A stretch of DNA of 64,000 bases from Aquilaria yunnanensis (taxonomy: Eukaryota > Streptophyta > Magnoliopsida > Malvales > Thymelaeaceae), in assembly GCA_039654915.1 (NCBI GenBank), contig JBDJPA010000012.1:868001-932000 (forward strand). Reading direction: 5' to 3'. The first letter of the stretch is position 1. Every line of letters begins with the position of its first letter. The notes beneath the pieces are model-generated. The model did not search any database and was not told the origin of the DNA. It saw only the letters and a list, made by a program, of their open reading frames with translations. Of this stretch, positions 12,390 through 22,400 are shown piece after piece. The position numbers and the translations under genes are program-made.

Positions 12390-13905
12390 AAGAAGAAATT
12401 TGTCTTGCTATATCTTTCCATGGAAATAACCTTTGCATTCACACTACCCCCCTTCCCTTTCATTATTTTGATAATTTCTTAACTTGTTTCCACCAATCTT
12501 CTCTGTCACACTACAGTCCATTTTCTGTTTCAATGGAGCTGACATAACTCGTTTGATTCATTTTGAAAAGGTTTCCACAACTACAGAAAGGTAATGGCTG
12601 TGCTTGGAAAGCTATAATAAAAGTTCAGCCATTTATTTGTTAATTTATTCAACCTTTTTATTTTTTGAGCAATATATTGTTTATGTTTTTTTTAGTATTC
12701 CAGCTTTTCATATGTCCTTGATTTGACTTCTAATCGTTTGCTTCTTCTTGTTTAATTGTTAGAAATATCTTATAGAGCAACGACCAGTGGTTGACATTGA
12801 TAATGGAAGACGAGGACAATGATCTCAGATCTTTAAGTTTGGAGTTTTCTTGCTGATTCTGGGATGTGGACCAGACATTATTTATAGTTGTTTTCATTTA
12901 TTTGTACTGAACTTCTGTAGAGCAAGATTCTCCTAATTTTAACATGTCCACCTTGTTAAACCTTAGGTTTTGTACTATTCCTCTATTTTGTGTACCTGAC
13001 AAGAAATGAAATGAAATAAAGGAAATCATATATGTGTTTTTTATTCCCCTAACCTTGGCTCAGAGTTGTTTCCTTCACCTTTTTTGTTTACTTTTTGGGG
13101 TTTTCCCTCACTTTCTTCTCCATCAAGGAATCATAATGGAAGAATCACAGCTGCGCCAGATAATGTTGGACCTGATTAATTCAGAGGCTGATGCATGTAG
13201 AGATTACACCCCCTTTTCATAGTGTTTGGATGAATCCGAAATAATTATTGTTAAACTCACAGGATAAAATTGACAAACGCTCAAATTAATAAATCACAAT
13301 CAAAGTAAAACAATTAAAAAAATAGTACTTCATTTCATATTCTCTGCACTATATTCTTTTTTGGATTATTTCAAATTCTTTGTAATATTTCATTTTTTAG
13401 TAAGTTTTATTACATATATTGACCATTTTGCCCCCTTCATAGTTTGTCTTTGAACGAACAGACAGTACAGTGTTTTGGCCTTTTCCTACATAAGTTTCTT
13501 TTCTATTTTTCTGTTGTAATTCCTTTCTTGTTTCCTATACTGTCAGTTGGCTCTCAATTGTGTACATGCAGAAAGATTTAGATGCCATCCCAAAGAGTGT
13601 TTTAACTTTTGGCCCATCCCCTGACTGAAGTACAAAAATTCTTTGTACTTTAGATTATTGTCGGGATTTCGTAATTGTGATGTGCTATGATGAAAATCTA
13701 AAAACATGAAGTGAAACCCTAGAATAGCTATACTACAGTACTTAGATTTATTCCATTACATTACTTAAAACATGAAGTGAAACCCTCTAATAATGAATTT
13801 TTTTTTTATTATTTTGGAAGGAAACGAATATCTAAAAGTACATTTTTTGTATAACTCATTATAAGCAACAAAGCCCTCTACTAAGGAAAACTAGAACTAG
13901 TCGCT
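12390..13905. other. intergenic, 3' flank of the cytochrome b561 gene
   Basis: No gene recognised. Short open frames (e.g. 13034-13222 plus) have no known motif. AATAAA-like signals near 13005-13020 (plus) could belong to a dead transcription unit on the plus strand. 13660-13800 repeats the phrase 'aacatgaagtgaaaccct' twice. Confidence 0.4.
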
Positions 13906-15096
13906 TTAGGCTTTAGCTAAAGCGGCTTCAACCGTTGACTTGTCTTGACTATCATTGTTGTCCTGCGCCTGCTTCTTTGAGTTTCTTTTCTTCCACGCAA
14001 AGACTTCTAACAAAAGAGCAGCAACTCCCATGCCTCCAAGCACACACCCATACCCAATTTCCCACCTCCTCATCCCCTCTCCAAATATCTTGATGCCCAA
14101 GAAAACATTCACAAAACTCATCAAAATTGTCGCATACCCAACCACATAATGAAACATGTTCCAATAAAACCTAATCTTTCTTTCCTTGTTCGGCCTGAAG
14201 AAGATGGCAACCACCACTTGGCCCAACACAAAGCAAATGAGAGCAATCCCAATATTACCATGGGCGCGATGTCGAACCCCTCTTGAATTGTGCCCGAGCC
14301 AGAATCCTAGCCCTGCACCTGCCAAACCCATCAGAGTAGCCAACCCCTGACACGCCCTGTGGAGATGGAACCATAACGGGTCGGCGCCTTCGAACCTCTT
14401 CAGGTACCTTGCAATGAGAGCTCCAATGGGCATCAGAAACCCCCAGCTTATTGCATTGATGATTCCGTGAACGAGTCTCACGATCTGAAAGGAACTTTTC
14501 CCGGACGTGGTGGCAATTTTACCTGAGCCCAGATCAAGAGTTCCATAGGCCATGATAGAAGCTCCGGAAAGCCTGTGCCTCCCCGGGAGGTTTCCATTCA
14601 TCGGACCAACTTGCCAGACGTGGTTGATGGTGGTGTTGTCAGGAACCTGGAAGTTGGCGAAGATGGTCATCTGGGTGGAGTCGGCAGCAGCAGAGACGTC
14701 GTAGACTGGAAAAGAGAGATTCCCAAGTTCGAGCCGAGTGGCGTAGTCAGCAACAGGAGAAGTGTATGCTTCGAGGCTTCCATCGGTTCTCCGGAGCAGG
14801 ACAAAGGCTTGGGAGCCAACCATCCCCCTTGACGAAGGATTGACGGCCCAAGCAATCCACGAAGAGTCATCAACGCCGGAGCAGCGGAAGGCAACGTCAG
14901 TTCTGCGAGTAGAAAGAAAGAAGTTCCAGTGGAGGGAGCAGCCAAGGGCAGGGAGATCGTTGCAGGACGAGAAAGTTCTGCCGTTGAGGAAGTGGTGGTC
15001 GGAGCAAGAAGGAGATTGAGCGAGAGAGATGGAGAAGAGAAGAGAGAGGAAGCAGAGGGCAGCGACGAGGAGGTTTTCGAATTTGGTGCGAGCCAT
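13906..15096 (-). CDS. DOMON + cytochrome b561 domain membrane protein (AIR12/CYB561-DOMON family)
   Basis: A single-exon gene of 396 codons. I start it at the ATG at 15096 (MARTKFENLL) because the open frame further upstream lacks an ATG. Residues about 1-27 are a hydrophobic signal peptide ending in LAQ. Next comes a DOMON domain (about 45-180; WIAWAVNP, ending near NHVWQVGP) and then a b561 core with several membrane spans. The expected haem-ligand histidines are visible in RLVHGIIN, FHLHRACQG, HRAHGNIG and WNMFHYVVGY. The C-terminus is a Lys-rich soluble tail (WKKRNSKKQ). Family knowledge: these proteins are thought to pass electrons from cytosolic ascorbate across the plasma membrane through two b haems to the apoplastic DOMON domain. 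Intronless genes are common in this family. The frame is intact and codon use is normal, so it is probably functional. A TATA box lies about 40 bp upstream. Confidence 0.93.
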   Translation of the reverse strand: MARTKFENLLVAALCFLSLLFSISLAQSPSCSDHHFLNGRTFSSCNDLPALGCSLHWNFFLSTRRTDVAFRCSGVDDSSWIAWAVNPSSRGMVGSQAFVLLRRTDGSLEAYTSPVADYATRLELGNLSFPVYDVSAAADSTQMTIFANFQVPDNTTINHVWQVGPMNGNLPGRHRLSGASIMAYGTLDLGSGKIATTSGKSSFQIVRLVHGIINAISWGFLMPIGALIARYLKRFEGADPLWFHLHRACQGLATLMGLAGAGLGFWLGHNSRGVRHRAHGNIGIALICFVLGQVVVAIFFRPNKERKIRFYWNMFHYVVGYATILMSFVNVFLGIKIFGEGMRRWEIGYGCVLGGMGVAALLLEVFAWKKRNSKKQAQDNNDSQDKSTVEAALAKA

Positions 15097-15134
15097 TGCA
15101 ATAGTCTGAATTGATGGACAGTGGTCCAGGTTCA

Positions 15135-15142
15135 ATTTATAG
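15135..15142 (-). promoter_or_regulatory. TATA box of the DOMON/b561 gene
   Basis: The minus strand reads CTATAAAT here, about 39-46 bp upstream of the chosen ATG at 15096. With the usual ~30-bp spacing, transcription would start around 15105-15110, leaving a 5' leader of only some 10-15 bases. Confidence 0.5.
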
Positions 15143-15242
15143 AAGTCTCTGGTCAGTCTTGGAATCGGAAACCATATAGAATTAGAAGACGTTAGACCGC
15201 CCTTTTAGAAAGATAATTACATAATTTTTGTATGGTACAGAC

Positions 15243-15320
15243 AAGACTTTCGGGTTGGGCGAAGTGGCAAGCACGCGTCGGGGGGAAGAAGCTGCTTTGT
15301 TCGAGTCCGAGTGGCCTCAA
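15243..15320 (+). repeat. possible tRNA-derived SINE fragment
   Basis: The stretch reads gggcgaagtggcaagcacg and, about 30 bases on, tgttcgagtccgag. These resemble the A box (tGGC.aG..g) and B box (GTTCGAGTCC) of an RNA polymerase III promoter at a tRNA-like spacing. It does not fold into a full tRNA cloverleaf and is followed by T-rich DNA. Ends are not defined. Confidence 0.3.
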
Positions 15321-15329
15321 ATCCAACTT

Positions 15330-16800
15330 GGGTTTTTCCTAATTTCCATTTTTTTATCTTTTTCAGTTTTTCTTTCACATTTTCCCTATTTTTTATTTAC
15401 CTTGAATCTTTTAGTTTTTATTTTCTTTTTACAGTTTTATTGTTATTTATATTTTATATTTTATTTTCAATTTTCTAATATTTTTCTAGTTTTTCTCTTT
15501 CTTTTCCATTGATTTCCGTTATTTCTAGTTTTGTCTGTTGTTTTGTTTTTTAGTTTTATTTCTTTTTTCACTCTTTAATTTATATACTTTTTGTTCTTAT
15601 TTTTATATCATTTTTAACTACTTATTTGAAAAAATTTATCTATTTTTTCATTTTTTTTTGTTTCAAAATTTCCAAGTAACAAAAGAATAAACAACTAGTT
15701 GAGCTAAAAGAACAAACAATAACTCATAAAAGAACAAATAGTTACTCAATAAGAACAAACTAATACTCATAAAATAAAAATTAATTTTTCCTAAAACCAA
15801 ACAAATACATATTATAAATCGTAACACACACGGGGCAAATGTGGAAAAACAATAGTAAACAACTAACTAATACAATAAATCACCAGTTTCATACATAATT
15901 TGTATAGAAAAATACATATTAAACATTGTAACACACATGTGGCAAATATATACAAACCTCGTTTAAAAAAAAATATAAAATACACAAACATCATTTAATA
16001 AAAAATTATAGAAGGAAAATTGTTTAATACCATTGTAAGTATATGCTGAAGAGAGTTATTTATGGCAATCAATTGTTTTGGTAATTATGCTGTTTGATTT
16101 GATTGACCTTTGACACCTTGATTGCTATAAATAAAAGAAAATTGAAAATTGAGAAATTACCAAATTATTATATTAACAAATCTTAACTCCACCTAATTGA
16201 TATTTTCAAAACTCAACCCACAAATCACACCTTCAACTAACAACATCTATTATGTATACATCCACGTATATGTACACCAGAATTCACCATGTTATTAATA
16301 TATTCTTTCAATGTTATCAATCTGCTCATTTAATGTTATCAATCTATTTTTTTAATGTTATTTATTTGTTGTTCTTTTCAAAATGTTTATTTTAATGTTA
16401 TTAATCTATTTTTCAATGTTATCAATTTGATCTTTTGAAGTTATTAACTTATTCTTTCAATCTTATCAATCTGTTCTTTTAATGGTAGTAAATTTGTTCT
16501 TTTATGCATTGTTGTGCTCTAGATCTAAAAAATAAAACTAGAAAAAAGACATAAAAAGTTAAATAGTAAAAAATAAAAATAATATGAATAAACAAAAAAA
16601 AGCCAAAAATTGAAAAAAAAGAAAAAAGAAAAAAAGGGAAGAACATGGAGAAAACTAAAAAAATGAACAGGAAAAAGGGGAAAACCACAAAGATAAAGTG
16701 AAGTAAAAAAAACAAAGCTTTAAGAAACCAACGAGAGAACAAATGAAAAAAAAAGAAAAAAAAAAGCTAAGAAGAGAAATGAGGGGAAAAAAAAAAAAAG
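15330..16800. repeat. large imperfect inverted-repeat region, T-rich left arm and A-rich right arm
   Basis: 15330-15660 is strongly T-rich with phrases such as tttttctagtttttctctttc, while 16510-16800 is A-rich with the complementary phrases (aaaactagaaaaaagac and similar). Between them, 'agaacaaacaataactcat' units on the left (15699-15770) mirror the 'agtaaatttgttctttt' units on the right. This fits a decayed transposon with long inverted arms whose right end adjoins the first exon of the O-fucosyltransferase pseudogene. No transposase frame was seen. Confidence 0.4.
16302..16505. repeat. minisatellite, ~22-bp unit, about nine degenerate copies
   Basis: Units follow the pattern 'ttcttt(c/t)aatgttatcaatctg'. 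Copies begin near 16302, 16325, 16347, 16369, 16405, 16424, 16446 and 16468, with individual copies varying in length and sequence. It lies in the inner part of the right arm of the inverted-repeat region. Related inverted units lie at 15699-15770. Confidence 0.55.
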
Positions 16801-17294
16801 AAGAAGCGATCTCTCGGTTCTTCTTCAGTTCTTCTTCGGCACCAGGACATTTTCCTCTTTACGCCACCCATCTACATCTCCGGGATGTTGCTTTACATGC
16901 GCACCGCTTTGTTTGATCTCGTTCCGGTTATTAAGCATCAGGCCACTCTCGGGTTTGTTTACAGAAGCCCATAGCTCTACACCAAACTTTGACCTGAGAT
17001 GGATGTGGTTAATTCCTCGCTTGATGCTGTGAGCTATCTCATTTACCATTCTGTTGTTCAAATTTTCTGATGTGGGATTTTTTTGTGCATTTGACGGACA
17101 TGTGGGGATTTTGCTTATTGGTCTGGACAATCCACTGAATCTTTGCTCCGAATCTGTTCTATGTATTTTACATTGACTTAAAGAATTGATCTTGTATGAT
17201 AGAAATTTGCAGGAGAAATACAAAAGGATTGAATTTCAGTTAGGAATCGATCCTGATCATTGGGTTAAGTATCCAGAAACTATGTTTTTCCTTA

Positions 17295-17364
17295 GTTCTG
17301 AGAATATAGAAATAGTATAAAGTAACAGTTACTGGCAGTGCGCTGATCTACTAATATGCTTATG
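17295..17364. repeat. left copy of a ~70-bp direct repeat flanking a transposon
   Basis: The sequence from gttctgagaatatag to ctaatatgcttatg is repeated at 19361-19431 with only a few differences (gag/aaa near the start, gcgctgatc/ccgctcatc near the end). The two copies abut the outer ends of the inverted repeats of the element at 17365-19360 exactly. This is far longer than any normal target-site duplication. Confidence 0.85.
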
Positions 17365-19360
17365 AGGTAAAATTCATTTATGGTTCATAACCTTTTCATG
17401 TCATCCTAAATGGGTTCTTAACATTTATTCTGTCATCTTAAAGTCACTAATTTTCATATTTTTATCAAATCATGGTCATTCCATCATTTTTAGAGTTAAT
17501 TTTGACAAAATTTTTATGAAAAATGATAACAGTGATCCTACATTTTCTTATTCCTACTCGAATTACCCTCACAATAAATTTGCCACTAAAACCATCATCT
17601 TCCCGTCTCTCATTTCTCTCACAATCTTCGTCTGCTACAATCCTAGCCTGTTTACCTAAAATCACAGCCTTGTATTCTTATCCCCATTTGCTACCCGAAG
17701 TTGGCCAATTTACCACTACATTTATCCAAGTTCGCTCAAGATCAATCTAGATCAAACACAGACAAAAATTTATTGAAGTTTAAATTTAAAATTCAAATCT
17801 CTTTTCGTAAACCTGAACCCATTAACCCAGTTCCATCCGGTCATTGAATTAAATGATAGGAATGACAAAAAATGTAGTGGTAAATTAGGAAAAATATTTT
17901 TTAGATGTCTTAAATGCACTTGTGATTTTTTTTCTTTTTTACAAAAGCATATATGTTTTATGATTTATTTTTTATTTTTTACGCTGGTTAATAAAAAAAT
18001 GAAAATTAATTTCGACCAGATCAAACTTAATTAACCCATAATTTCAAATTAACATCCGACTAGAGCTTCAACATAACCTTGAAATAGAAATTATCTCTAT
18101 AGAACAAATTTAGCATAAAAAGTTCTCAAATTAACCCTAATTATGAAATTGAATAGCAGAGATAAATCCATTACCAAAAACCAAATCAATCCCATATAAA
18201 TCATTTTTTTCCCAAACTTGTCAAAAATTCTGAAAATAGGAAGGAAAAATCCACCATGTCAGAAACACAGAAACCATTATAAATATTCTGGACAAGTTTC
18301 AACTTTCTTCACCAACAAGTCATCCAAAAAATGGTTATCCAAACCCTAGCAAATCTTCTCTGCCTCCTAATACTTTTTTAGCTCCAACCTTCTGCTTCAA
18401 ACTAGTCTCAGTTTTAGTATCAAACTCATCCCAAGTTACTCTCTACACTTCCCCTTTCTTCCCGCTCAATCTCACCCACCATGAACACCTCGACCGGATG
18501 ATCAAATCCTCCATGGACCAAGCTTGGAACTCCAGTTCCTTGGGCTTCGAAATGATCCGTCTGTCGGTGTCACGAGAGTAATTTTACTTCGTAGTTGAAG
18601 TGAAACTAGGCAGGGATCTTGCCGTTGTTTTGCTGTATATGGACATCAGCGGTGGGCTTACTTGGACACAGTGTGAGCCCTGCATCAATTGTTTTCAGCA
18701 GAAGATCCTCAAATACTCGTAGGATGTTTCTTTTACCTACTGGCCTTTTCCCTGCAGCCACCCTCTTTGCTAGGGCCCCGATCGTCGCTATGATTGCATC
18801 GACGGCGCTTGTCACTATAACATCAACTACATTGCTGGTTCGAGAACCGAAGGTGTTGCTTCTCTGGAGACCTTCTTCCTCCAAATCAACCGTTTGATGG
18901 CTCTGGTGGTCAACGATGTCACCTTCTTCTCTGGAGACCTTCTTCCTCCAAATCACAAGTGCAATTAAGATATCTAGATTGATCTTGAGCGAATTTGGAC
19001 AAATGTAGTGGTAAATTGGCTGACTTCGGGTAGCAAATAGAGCTGAAAATACAAGGATGTAATTTCAGGTAAATGGACAGTGATCATGATGGCCGGAGAT
19101 TGTGAGAGAGGGAGAGAGGGGGAGATGATGGTTATAGCGGCAAATTTATTAGTATGATGGTAATTTGAGTAGGAATAAGAAAATGCAGGATCAATGTTGT
19201 CATTTTTCATAAAAATTCTGTCAAAGTTAACCCTAAAAATGACGGGAAGCCACAATTGGACATCAATATGGAGGTTAGGGACTTTAAGATGATAGAATAA
19301 AGGTTAGAGACTCGTTTAGGATGATACTAAAAAGTTAGGGACCATAAATGAAATTTACCT
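17365..19360. mobile_element. inverted-repeat transposon carrying a captured gene fragment (Pack-MULE-like)
   Basis: The ends are inverted copies of about 390 bp: aggtaaaattcatttatgg at the left and its complement (ccataaatgaaatttacct) at the right. Further matches include 'ctacccgaagttggccaatt' at 17690 with the 19020 region and 'agatcaatctaga' at 17740 with 18970. The interior carries an aspartic-protease fragment (18380-18960) and no transposase. It lies in intron 1 of the O-fucosyltransferase pseudogene. Long inverted repeats plus a captured host fragment fit Mutator-type Pack-MULEs, but the flanking duplication is ~70 bp rather than 9-11 bp. Confidence 0.75.
18380..18960 (+). pseudogene. 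captured nepenthesin-type aspartic protease fragment
   Basis: One plus-strand frame reads LYTSPFFPLNLTHHEHLDRM, then after a stop codon FYFVVEVKLG, then LYMDISGGLTWTQCEPCINC. The last piece matches the first active-site region of plant nepenthesin/CDR1-like aspartic proteases, where the catalytic motif is normally D-T-G-S and is followed by LTWTQC.PC. Here it is DISG, so the catalytic signature is lost. A further in-register piece near 18785-18880 gives YDCIDGACHYNINYIAGS and GVASLETFFLQ, the expected Cys-rich and 'G-x-x-A-x-E-T' segments. Several stops and shifts break the frame. It sits entirely within the inverted-repeat element, so it is best read as a transduplicated gene fragment. Confidence 0.7.
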
Positions 19361-19431
19361 GTTCTGAAAATATAGAAATAGTATAAAGTAACAGTTACTG
19401 GCAGTGCCGCTCATCTACTAATATGCTTATG
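19361..19431. repeat. right copy of the ~70-bp direct repeat flanking the transposon
   Basis: This is the partner of 17295-17364. It starts at the base after the right inverted repeat and ends at ctaatatgcttatg, after which the two flanks differ (left copy continues into the element, right copy into tgatgatttg). Confidence 0.85.
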
Positions 19432-22400
19432 TGATGATTTGTTATGAGGCCAGAGGATTATGGTCATATGCAGGAGCATCTACCATTTTCTCCCAGGCTT
19501 TCCTCGTTAAGAAATAGGAGATGTGTGACATTGTGAAACTATGTTGTTTAAATGATTGTTTGAAGCATTTTTAAATTACAGCTTCCATCTTTACTGATTA
19601 CTCAGATGATTTGCCTTGATCATTAGATTTGTGTATGTTTGCTCTATGTTTTGGCAGGTTGTTTAGTTATTATCTATTATTTCGTCATACATTAACAGTT
19701 GGGTCACCATTATGTTAGAAGTAATTCACTTTACTGTGTATTTATAGTTTGATGTAGAAGGTGCATGGCTAATTCACTTTAAACTTACTCTTTGAGATCG
19801 ACTTCTGGTGTTGGTTTCCTAGTCTTAAGTGATCAATTAAGCTATACATGCTCTTTAAATTTGCTGTAGATTTCAACCATTTGGAAAAGTTCTTATGGAG
19901 GAGAATGGAGGCTATGTGTAAACTATTCCTCTGAAGGTATGACATGTGCTCCTGATTTTATTACGAGCAGCTTGTATCATTTTATACCTGTTCAATTTGG
20001 CTTCTTAGAGTTCCTTGACCTACGTGTTGTGTTGTGCAAGTTCTGAAAGAATCCCATGTATGACATTGTTGGTGTGCAATCCAACAATTGTTCAAAAAAT
20101 TCTTTCTTTTGGTAGATGATCTATAAATGTCTATCTCAATGTCTGTCAGTCCATCCCTCCCCGTCATAAAGTGGAAGAAATGTTGATGGAAATGAATTTT
20201 CATTGTGAACATTTTTGTTAGGCCTACAAGGATTAACAAACAGGCAAAAAAGGGGTAGCTTGACAATCTAATAAACTACAGAGTGAGACTTCAAACATTA
20301 TCAATTGATACACGTAAGCAGTCTGATATTGAGGTCATTATCAGCTAGGTTGTATGTTCTTCCATATAGTCCAAAAGCTTAAAATGTCTCATCACTACAT
20401 TAATGGATCTGTCTGCCTACTGATGCAAATCACTTGGGGACATGGGTATTTGATTTTATCAGCTGCAGTTGTCCTTAATGCAAATATTCTTGCTACCATA
20501 ACAAGCCCAACCAGTAATAATGTATAAGCTCATATCTATAGTGCATTAAAGATAACAAACTGAAAATAGGGACTCGTACATCATATCTGAAACATACAGA
20601 GATAGTGTCAGTAAGACAAACCTCATGGGCTCGCATTTCTTAATGGTAGTACTGGTTTGAACATGTTCTGGTTGTTTGTGTGTTGGTGTTCTAAACATAC
20701 ATGAGATATATTTATACTAAAATACACGCTTATGTATGGCTGGCTTGAATTTAAACACATAGATGTAATAATTTTTGGCTGTCAACTATGTTGTCCAAAA
20801 TTTTAAAGTATTCGTCTTTTTTCTTTCCATAAACCAAATGGTTACATATACATTGAGGCGAATGGTGGGCTAAATCAGCAGAGGTTATCAGTTGGTTTTG
20901 AACTTCATTTGCTTAAGTTGCTTTTTTCCCCTCTAGATATTTCTATCTTTCACATTCATTTTCATAACATAGACTGGTCGAGAGAGTAGCTAATAACGTT
21001 TCTGCATATTGGTTGTTTTGGGTGCTCTTCAGATATGTAATGCAGTTGCAGTGGCAGGACATCTTAATGCAACACATCTTATCCCAAACTTTCACTATCA
21101 TAGCATCTGGAAAGATCCTAGGTCTGTAAGCAAATATTTCACCTAAATAGCTTATACTGAGATTACGTCTCTATAGTTAGTGATTATCTACGTTTTCACA
21201 AGCTATAAGGACATGAAAAATCAATAGTCGAAATCATAAAGTTTTTTCTTTCCTTTGGGCAGCTTTGCACACTCAACTTTCTGAATTCTTACTAGTCTTT
21301 AAAGAACGAGATTTTGCATTGGCTGCCATTAAGCCCCGCAGCAAGTTAGTCCAAGAGAAGTTCAAAAATTTTTATGTGAGGCTTCTTCATTGGTGATATT
21401 ATAAGAATGCGTAATGGACCTTTCAGAAATTTCTGTTACTGAATCCTATGGCTTATTAATTAGATGGTCATTGATCCATCTCGTTTGGCTGTTCATAGTT
21501 ACACTTGAAGCATTTTAATCTAAAATATTTTACACTGCAAAAGAATTTAGGCCTAATTGTAGCTGAGCCACCCAAAACTTGCTTACTCAGATGTGTTATC
21601 CCATGAAGTCACATCACCTCTGAAATTTCTAACTGAGGACACTTCTTCTAACTAGGTCAGAATGATTTGCTGACTTGAAAACACGTAACTCTCTGTTAAT
21701 CATGTTAAAGCATCTAACCTAAAACCAAATGGCAATGGGTGGAGACTCTTCACCATAATATACAGCGCTGACTAACAACTTGACCGGACCATGTGGGATT
21801 TTACTACTTAACAAAATCTTGAGCCTAGAAGATGTGAATGAAGTATTGTTTTCCAAGATGATCTGAATGAGGTGATGCACCATATGGGGCTGTGACTGAT
21901 TCTGTGTAGAGGTGTGAGGTAAAGTGTTGAGTTCAAAAGTTCAAGAGAGGAAAGCTAGCATAGTTAAAGATAAAGGGGCAACTCTTCCGAGTCAACAAAT
22001 TTAGGTGGCCTTAGGTGTTTTTAGGACATAAATTAGAAAATTCTACTAAAATGGGTTTGAAAAAAAAAAAAGAACAGAAAGAAACAATGTTTGAAGAAAA
22101 TGTTCCTGTTGTGCAGAACACAGACCATAATAAGACTTTAATGGTTATAAAGTCATCCAATTCTGCATTTTGCACTCACATGTAACATTTTGTTTTGATA
22201 AAAAGTTGTGCTTTTGCATGAATTACGGTTTCAATATGTTTAACAGCTAATTGAAATTGTGACTTTCAAGATATTGACACCAGTGTATTTGGGATTAAGG
22301 TGTACGGTGATGATGATTTTCTTCTCATATGGACTACTTGTTGATTTTTTTTTTGTACAACAAATTCAAAGGACATTTATGACGGAGACTAATTTGTCAG

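Noticed and set aside
15243..15320. A functional tRNA gene
   Set aside because: Only A- and B-box-like motifs are present and no cloverleaf can be formed, so I list it only as a weak SINE candidate.
18606..18956. 116-codon minus-strand frame in the element within the O-fucosyltransferase intron
   Set aside because: It is the antisense of the captured aspartic-protease fragment, whose plus-strand frame has family motifs.
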